Below are positions 57,301-64,000 of a DNA stretch of 64,000 nt, piece after piece. The notes beneath the pieces were generated by a model. The model searched no databases and had not been told where the DNA came from. It saw nothing but the letters and a program-made list of their open reading frames with translations. The DNA comes from Lineus longissimus (taxonomy: Eukaryota > Nemertea > Pilidiophora > Heteronemertea > Lineidae), in the NCBI RefSeq assembly GCF_910592395.1, contig NC_088309.1, positions 27,468,599 through 27,532,598 of the forward strand, read 5' to 3'. The translations under genes were made by a program, and so were the position numbers. Position 1 is the stretch's first letter; each line of letters starts with the position of its first letter.

Positions 57301-60300
57301 CAAAATAAATACAATTGCCGTGTGTTTGCGCACTTCCGACGACAAAGGAATCGAATCTTAATTCAAATTCGCCATTGCTGACATCATTGGCGCCAAAGAC
57401 TATTTCTTTTGACCCTGTTGACCTCGCTTCTAAAAACTTTTTTGAGAAAGCCATTCAAACATTAAAATCAACTACGAACATTATCTATAATATCACCGAG
57501 CTATATAAATGCGATATATCAAGAAATAACTGTCGCATTATCGAATTATACGGTTAGCTTGGAACTATTTGTACCCAATTACCCTTCCGCCAGCGTATAA
57601 CCTCGTCACAATCATGGCGCTTCTTCAATATGCCGACGACTTGACCAACGAAAATCCCGGTCTACCATTAAAGCCTTGATGGCCTCGGCGGTTAGACGGT
57701 TGCACTGTGGAATGGTTGGTCACGAGTTCGAACCCCGGCGAATCTACTTTTTCGAGATTTTTGAAGAATGTTCTCGTAATTATTCATTCATGTACGTTTA
57801 TCAGGCACGGATCCAAGCGGGTATACCAGACGCAAGGCTCCTAATTGATGTAAACGTTTTTCATTTACCACTCATGAAATTTTGGAACACACCTGTCCAG
57901 GAATGTTGATGAGAAATGCAGAGCACGCTCCCTCTTCTTCCAGTTCCTAGATTCGCCGGCCCTCTTATACCACCACCTTATACCATTATGAAGATTATCA
58001 CGAAGAAAACCCCTTCACCCGAACTTTTCAAGCTGAACTACACACTGATTTAGGTGTTCGAGCACTCCAGAGAATGGTTTGACATGTCGGCGCTAGATTC
58101 ATTATCGGTGATGAGCATTTAGTTTGTAACTACAGTGATGAGCTGCAGGCGGATAGATTCAAATTACATATCATCTTCCTGGTCACCTAAATCCCACACC
58201 CAAACTGTCCCTTCAAATCACGTTCACGGAGCAAAATAAATACAATTGCCGTGTGTTTGCGCACTTCCGACGACAAAGGAATCGAATCTTAATTCAAATT
58301 CGCCATTGCTGACATCATTGGCGCCAAAGACTATTTCTTTTGACCCTGTTGACCTCGCTTCTAAAAACTTTTTTGAGAAAGCCATTCAAACATTAAAATC
58401 AACTACGAACATTATCTATAATATCACCGAGCTATATAAATGCGATATATCAAGAAATAACTGTCGCATTATCGAATTATACGGTTAGCTTGGAACTATT
58501 TGGACCCAATTACCCTTCCGCCAGCGTATAACCTCGTCACAATCATGGCGCTTCTTCAATATGCCGACGACTTGACCAACGAAAATCCCGGTCTACCATT
58601 AAAGCCTTGATGGCCTCGGCGGTTAGACGGTTGCACTGTGGAATGGTTGGTCACGAGTTCGAACCCCGGCGAATCTACTTTTTCGAGATTTTTGAAGAAT
58701 GTTCTCGTAATTATTCATTCATGTACGTTTATCAGGCACGGATCCAAGCGGGTATACCAGACGCAAGGCTCCTAATTGATGTAAACGTTTTTCATTTACC
58801 ACTCATGAAATTTTGGAACACACCTGTCCAGGAATGTTGATGAGAAATGCAGAGCACGCTCCCTCTTCTTCCAGTTCCTAGATTCGCCGGCCCTCTTATA
58901 CCACCACCTTATACCATTATGAAGATTATCACGAAGAAAACCCCTTCACCCGAACTTTTCAAGCTGAACTACACACTGATTTAGGTGTTCGAGCACTCCA
59001 GAGAATGGTTTGACATGTCGGCGCTAGATTCATTATCGGTGATGAGCATTTAGTTTGTAACTACAGTGATGAGCTGCAGGCGGATAGATTCAAATTACAT
59101 ATCATCTTCCTGGTCACCTAAATCCCACACCCAAACTGTCCCTTCAAATCACGTTCACGGAGCAAAATAAATACAATTGCCGTGTGTTTGCGCACTTCCG
59201 ACGACAAAGGAATCGAATCTTAATTCAAATTCGCCATTGCTGACATCATTGGCGCCAAAGACTATTTCTTTTGACCCTGTTGACCTCGCTTCTAAAAACT
59301 TTTTTGAGGAAGCCATTCAAACATTAAAATCAACTACGAACATTATCTATAATATCACCGAGCTATATAAATGCGATATATCAAGAAATAACTGTCGCAT
59401 TATCGAATTATACGGTTAGCTTGGAACTATTTGGACCCAATTACCCTTCCGCCAGCGTATAACCTCGTCACAATCATGGCGCTTCTTCAATATGCCGACG
59501 ACTTGACCAACGAAAATCCCGGTCTACCATTAAAGCCTTGATGGCCTCGGCGGTTAGACGGTTGCACTGTGGAATGGTTGGTCACGAGTTCGAACCCCGG
59601 CGAATCTACTTTTTCGAGATTTTTGAAGAATGTTCTCGTAATTATTCATTCATGTACGTTTATCAGGCACGGATCCAAGCGGGTATACCAGACGCAAGGC
59701 TCCTAATTGATGTAAACGTTTTTCATTTACCACTCATGAAATTTTGGAACACACCTGTCCAGGAATGTTGATGAGAAATGCAGAGCACGCTCCCTCTTCT
59801 TCCAGTTCCTAGATTCGCCGGCCCTCTTATACCACCACCTTATACCATTATGAAGATTATCACGAAGAAAACCCCTTCACCCGAACTTTTCAAGCTGAAC
59901 TACACACTGATTTAGGTGTTCGAGCACTCCAGAGAATGGTTTGACATGTCGGCGCTAGATTCATTATCGGTGATGAGCATTTAGTTTGTAACTACAGTGA
60001 TGAGCTGCAGGCGGATAGATTCAAATTACATATCATCTTCCTGGTCACCTAAATCCCACACCCAAACTGTCCCTTCAAATCACGTTCACGGAGCAAAATA
60101 AATACAATTGCCGTGTGTTTGCGCACTTCCGACGACAAAGGAATCGAATCTTAATTCAAATTCGCCATTGCTGACATCATTGGCGCCAAAGACTATTTCT
60201 TTTGACCCTGTTGACCTCGCTTCTAAAAACTTTTTTGAGAAAGCCATTCAAACATTAAAATCAACTACGAACATTATCTATAATATCACCGAGCTATATA

Positions 60301-63300
60301 AATGCGATATATCAAGAAATAACTGTCGCATTATCGAATTATACGGTTAGCTTGGAACTATTTGTACCCAATTACCCTTCCGCCAGCGTATAACCTCGTC
60401 ACAATCATGGCGCTTCTTCAATATGCCGACGACTTGACCAACGAAAATCCCGGTCTACCATTAAAGCCTTGATGGCCTCGGCGGTTAGACGGTTGCACTG
60501 TGGAATGGTTGGTCACGAGTTCGAACCCCGGCGAATCTACTTTTTCGAGATTTTTGAAGAATGTTCTCGTAATTATTCATTCATGTACGTTTATCAGGCA
60601 CGGATCCAAGCGGGTATACCAGACGCAAGGCTCCTAATTGATGTAAACGTTTTTCATTTACCACTCATGAAATTTTGGAACACACCTGTCCAGGAATGTT
60701 GATGAGAAATGCAGAGCACGCTCCCTCTTCTTCCAGTTCCTAGATTCGCCGGCCCTCTTATACCACCACCTTATACCATTATGAAGATTATCACGAAGAA
60801 AACCCCTTCACCCGAACTTTTCAAGCTGAACTACACACTGATTTAGGTGTTCGAGCACTCCAGAGAATGGTTTGACATGTCGGCGCTAGATTCATTATCG
60901 GTGATGAGCATTTAGTTTGTAACTACAGTGATGAGCTGCAGGCGGATAGATTCAAATTACATATCATCTTCCTGGTCACCTAAATCCCACACCCAAACTG
61001 TCCCTTCAAATCACGTTCACGGAGCAAAATAAATACAATTGCCGTGTGTTTGCGCACTTCCGACGACAAAGGAATCGAATCTTAATTCAAATTCGCCATT
61101 GCTGACATCATTGGCGCCAAAGACTATTTCTTTTGACCCTGTTGACCTCGCTTCTAAAAACTTTTTTGAGAAAGCCATTCAAACATTAAAATCAACTACG
61201 AACATTATCTATAATATCACCGAGCTATATAAATGCGATATATCAAGAAATAACTGTCGCATTATCGAATTATACGGTTAGCTTGGAACTATTTGGACCC
61301 AATTACCCTTCCGCCAGCGTATAACCTCGTCACAATCATGGCGCTTCTTCAATATGCCGACGACTTGACCAACGAAAATCCCGGTCTACCATTAAAGCCT
61401 TGATGGCCTCGGCGGTTAGACGGTTGCACTGTGGAATGGTTGGTCACGAGTTCGAACCCCGGCGAATCTACTTTTTCGAGATTTTTGAAGAATGTTCTCG
61501 TAATTATTCATTCATGTACGTTTATCAGGCACGGATCCAAGCGGGTATACCAGACGCAAGGCTCCTAATTGATGTAAACGTTTTTCATTTACCACTCATG
61601 AAATTTTGGAACACACCTGTCCAGGAATGTTGATGAGAAATGCAGAGCACGCTCCCTCTTCTTCCAGTTCCTAGATTCGCCGGCCCTCTTATACCACCAC
61701 CTTATACCATTATGAAGATTATCACGAAGAAAACCCCTTCACCCGAACTTTTCAAGCTGAACTACACACTGATTTAGGTGTTCGAGCACTCCAGAGAATG
61801 GTTTGACATGTCGGCGCTAGATTCATTATCGGTGATGAGCATTTAGTTTGTAACTACAGTGATGAGCTGCAGGCGGATAGATTCAAATTACATATCATCT
61901 TCCTGGTCACCTAAATCCCACACCCAAACTGTCCCTTCAAATCACGTTCACGGAGCAAAATAAATACAATTGCCGTGTGTTTGCGCACTTCCGACGACAA
62001 AGGAATCGAATCTTAATTCAAATTCGCCATTGCTGACATCATTGGCGCCAAAGACTATTTCTTTTGACCCTGTTGACCTCGCTTCTAAAAACTTTTTTGA
62101 GAAAGCCATTCAAACATTAAAATCAACTACGAACATTATCTATAATATCACCGAGCTATATAAATGCGATATATCAAGAAATAACTGTCGCATTATCGAA
62201 TTATACGGTTAGCTTGGAACTATTTGTACCCAATTACCCTTCCGCCAGCGTATAACCTCGTCACAATCATGGCGCTTCTTCAATATGCCGACGACTTGAC
62301 CAACGAAAATCCCGGTCTACCATTAAAGCCTTGATGGCCTCGGCGGTTAGACGGTTGCACTGTGGAATGGTTGGTCACGAGTTCGAACCCCGGCGAATCT
62401 ACTTTTTCGAGATTTTTGAAGAATGTTCTCGTAATTATTCATTCATGTACGTTTATCAGGCACGGATCCAAGCGGGTATACCAGACGCAAGGCTCCTAAT
62501 TGATGTAAACGTTTTTCATTTACCACTCATGAAATTTTGGAACACACCTGTCCAGGAATGTTGATGAGAAATGCAGAGCACGCTCCCTCTTCTTCCAGTT
62601 CCTAGATTCGCCGGCCCTCTTATACCACCACCTTATACCATTATGAAGATTATCACGAAGAAAACCCCTTCACCCGAACTTTTCAAGCTGAACTACACAC
62701 TGATTTAGGTGTTCGAGCACTCCAGAGAATGGTTTGACATGTCGGCGCTAGATTCATTATCGGTGATGAGCATTTAGTTTGTAACTACAGTGATGAGCTG
62801 CAGGCGGATAGATTCAAATTACATATCATCTTCCTGGTCACCTAAATCCCACACCCAAACTGTCCCTTCAAATCACGTTCACGGAGCAAAATAAATACAA
62901 TTGCCGTGTGTTTGCGCACTTCCGACGACAAAGGAATCGAATCTTAATTCAAATTCGCCATTGCTGACATCATTGGCGCCAAAGACTATTTCTTTTGACC
63001 CTGTTGACCTCGCTTCTAAAAACTTTTTTGAGAAAGCCATTCAAACATTAAAATCAACTACGAACATTATCTATAATATCACCGAGCTATATAAATGCGA
63101 TATATCAAGAAATAACTGTCGCATTATCGAATTATACGGTTAGCTTGGAACTATTTGGACCCAATTACCCTTCCGCCAGCGTATAACCTCGTCACAATCA
63201 TGGCGCTTCTTCAATATGCCGACGACTTGACCAACGAAAATCCCGGTCTACCATTAAAGCCTTGATGGCCTCGGCGGTTAGACGGTTGCACTGTGGAATG

Positions 63301-64000
63301 GTTGGTCACGAGTTCGAACCCCGGCGAATCTACTTTTTCGAGATTTTTGAAGAATGTTCTCGTAATTATTCATTCATGTACGTTTATCAGGCACGGATCC
63401 AAGCGGGTATACCAGACGCAAGGCTCCTAATTGATGTAAACGTTTTTCATTTACCACTCATGAAATTTTGGAACACACCTGTCCAGGAATGTTGATGAGA
63501 AATGCAGAGCACGCTCCCTCTTCTTCCAGTTCCTAGATTCGCCGGCCCTCTTATACCACCACCTTATACCATTATGAAGATTATCACGAAGAAAACCCCT
63601 TCACCCGAACTTTTCAAGCTGAACTACACACTGATTTAGGTGTTCGAGCACTCCAGAGAATGGTTTGACATGTCGGCGCTAGATTCATTATCGGTGATGA
63701 GCATTTAGTTTGTAACTACAGTGATGAGCTGCAGGCGGATAGATTCAAATTACATATCATCTTCCTGGTCACCTAAATCCCACACCCAAACTGTCCCTTC
63801 AAATCACGTTCACGGAGCAAAATAAATACAATTGCCGTGTGTTTGCGCACTTCCGACGACAAAGGAATCGAATCTTAATTCAAATTCGCCATTGCTGACA
63901 TCATTGGCGCCAAAGACTATTTCTTTTGACCCTGTTGACCTCGCTTCTAAAAACTTTTTTGAGAAAGCCATTCAAACATTAAAATCAACTACGAACATTA
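48361..64000. repeat. Tandem array of a 931 bp satellite monomer, continuing past the window
   Basis: Monomers start at 48361, 49292, 50230, 51161, 52092, 53023, 53954, 54885, 55816, 56747, 57678, 58609, 59540, 60471, 61402, 62333, with a partial one from 63264. The spacing is exactly 931 bp except for the second monomer, which is 938 bp because of a 7 bp insertion near 49437. Copies are almost identical; only single-base variants are seen, apart from the first about 130 bp, which is clearly diverged, as expected at an array edge. Each monomer holds a tRNA-like Pol III module (positions 1-75), a CAGGCACGGATCCAAGCGGG word at about position 126, an AATAAA word, and two 70-80 codon frames that lack ATG starts in their favourable positions and show no family similarity. 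Confidence 0.97.
49292..49366 (+). repeat. tRNA-like Pol III promoter module, present once in every monomer
   Basis: Example from the second monomer. TGGCCTCGGCGG at monomer positions 3-14 resembles an A box (TRGCNNAGYNGG), AGTTCGAACCC at 48-58 resembles a B box (GGTTCGANTCC), and their 45 bp spacing is that of a real tRNA (nucleotides 8 and 52). A TTTTT terminator follows at 71-75. The putative acceptor strands (GCCTTGA and CGAATCT) do not pair, so it is not a functional tRNA gene but a SINE-type tRNA derivative. The diverged first copy at 48361 keeps both boxes and a TTTT. Confidence 0.6.

Noticed and set aside
48361-64000. CRISPR array
   Set aside because: The unit is 931 bp with no spacer structure, and the DNA is an animal genome.

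Overview
This is nuclear DNA of a bilaterian animal, most likely a marine invertebrate. The genes have many short exons with GT-AG introns and pyrimidine-rich acceptors, AATAAA poly(A) signals, and proteins close to vertebrate orthologues. A tRNA-derived repeat, small fold-back elements and a hAT-like terminus fit molluscs, annelids, brachiopods, hemichordates or amphioxus; the sequence alone does not settle which.

Gene layout from left to right. (1) The 3' two thirds of nephrocystin-3 (NPHP3, +, 97-6861), with its 5' end outside the window. (2) IBA57 (-, 7775-9615), convergent with NPHP3; their poly(A) signals interleave. (3) PSMC3/Rpt5 (-, 11144-14097) and (4) Elongin B (ELOB, +, 14317-15677), head to head about 220 bp apart. 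(5) A Cezanne-type OTU deubiquitinase (OTUD7, -, 19812-31529) with at least three mutually exclusive, phase-matched first coding exons, one of which encodes a predicted myristoylated N-terminus. (6) KIF24 (+, 35241-42843), a SAM plus kinesin-motor protein with one 3.8 kb tail exon. (7) A single-exon FEM1B-like Cullin-2 substrate receptor (-, 45757-47661).

The last quarter (48361 to the right edge) is a nearly homogeneous tandem array of a 931 bp monomer: 16 full copies plus a partial one, still running at the window end. Each monomer carries a tRNA-like segment with A box, B box and T5 terminator in tRNA spacing, followed by a motif resembling the terminus of a hAT element. A truncated hAT-like fragment (47861-48360) abuts the array, so the array may have arisen from, or next to, a transposon insertion.

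Functionally, four of the seven genes belong to the ubiquitin-proteasome system (PSMC3, ELOB, OTUD7, FEM1B), and ELOB and FEM1B products are expected in the same CRL2 ligase. Two are ciliary or centriolar (NPHP3, KIF24). Whether this grouping is more than chance cannot be judged from one window.

Smaller elements: two copies of a 148 bp palindromic MITE (14735 and 33763), a 370 bp fold-back element with a 5 bp target duplication (22661), a near-perfect 39 bp palindrome flanked by 10 bp direct repeats (32961), a 31 bp triplicate (21857), a (GA)n run near 29925, and tRNA-like SINE heads at about 3434 and 22262.
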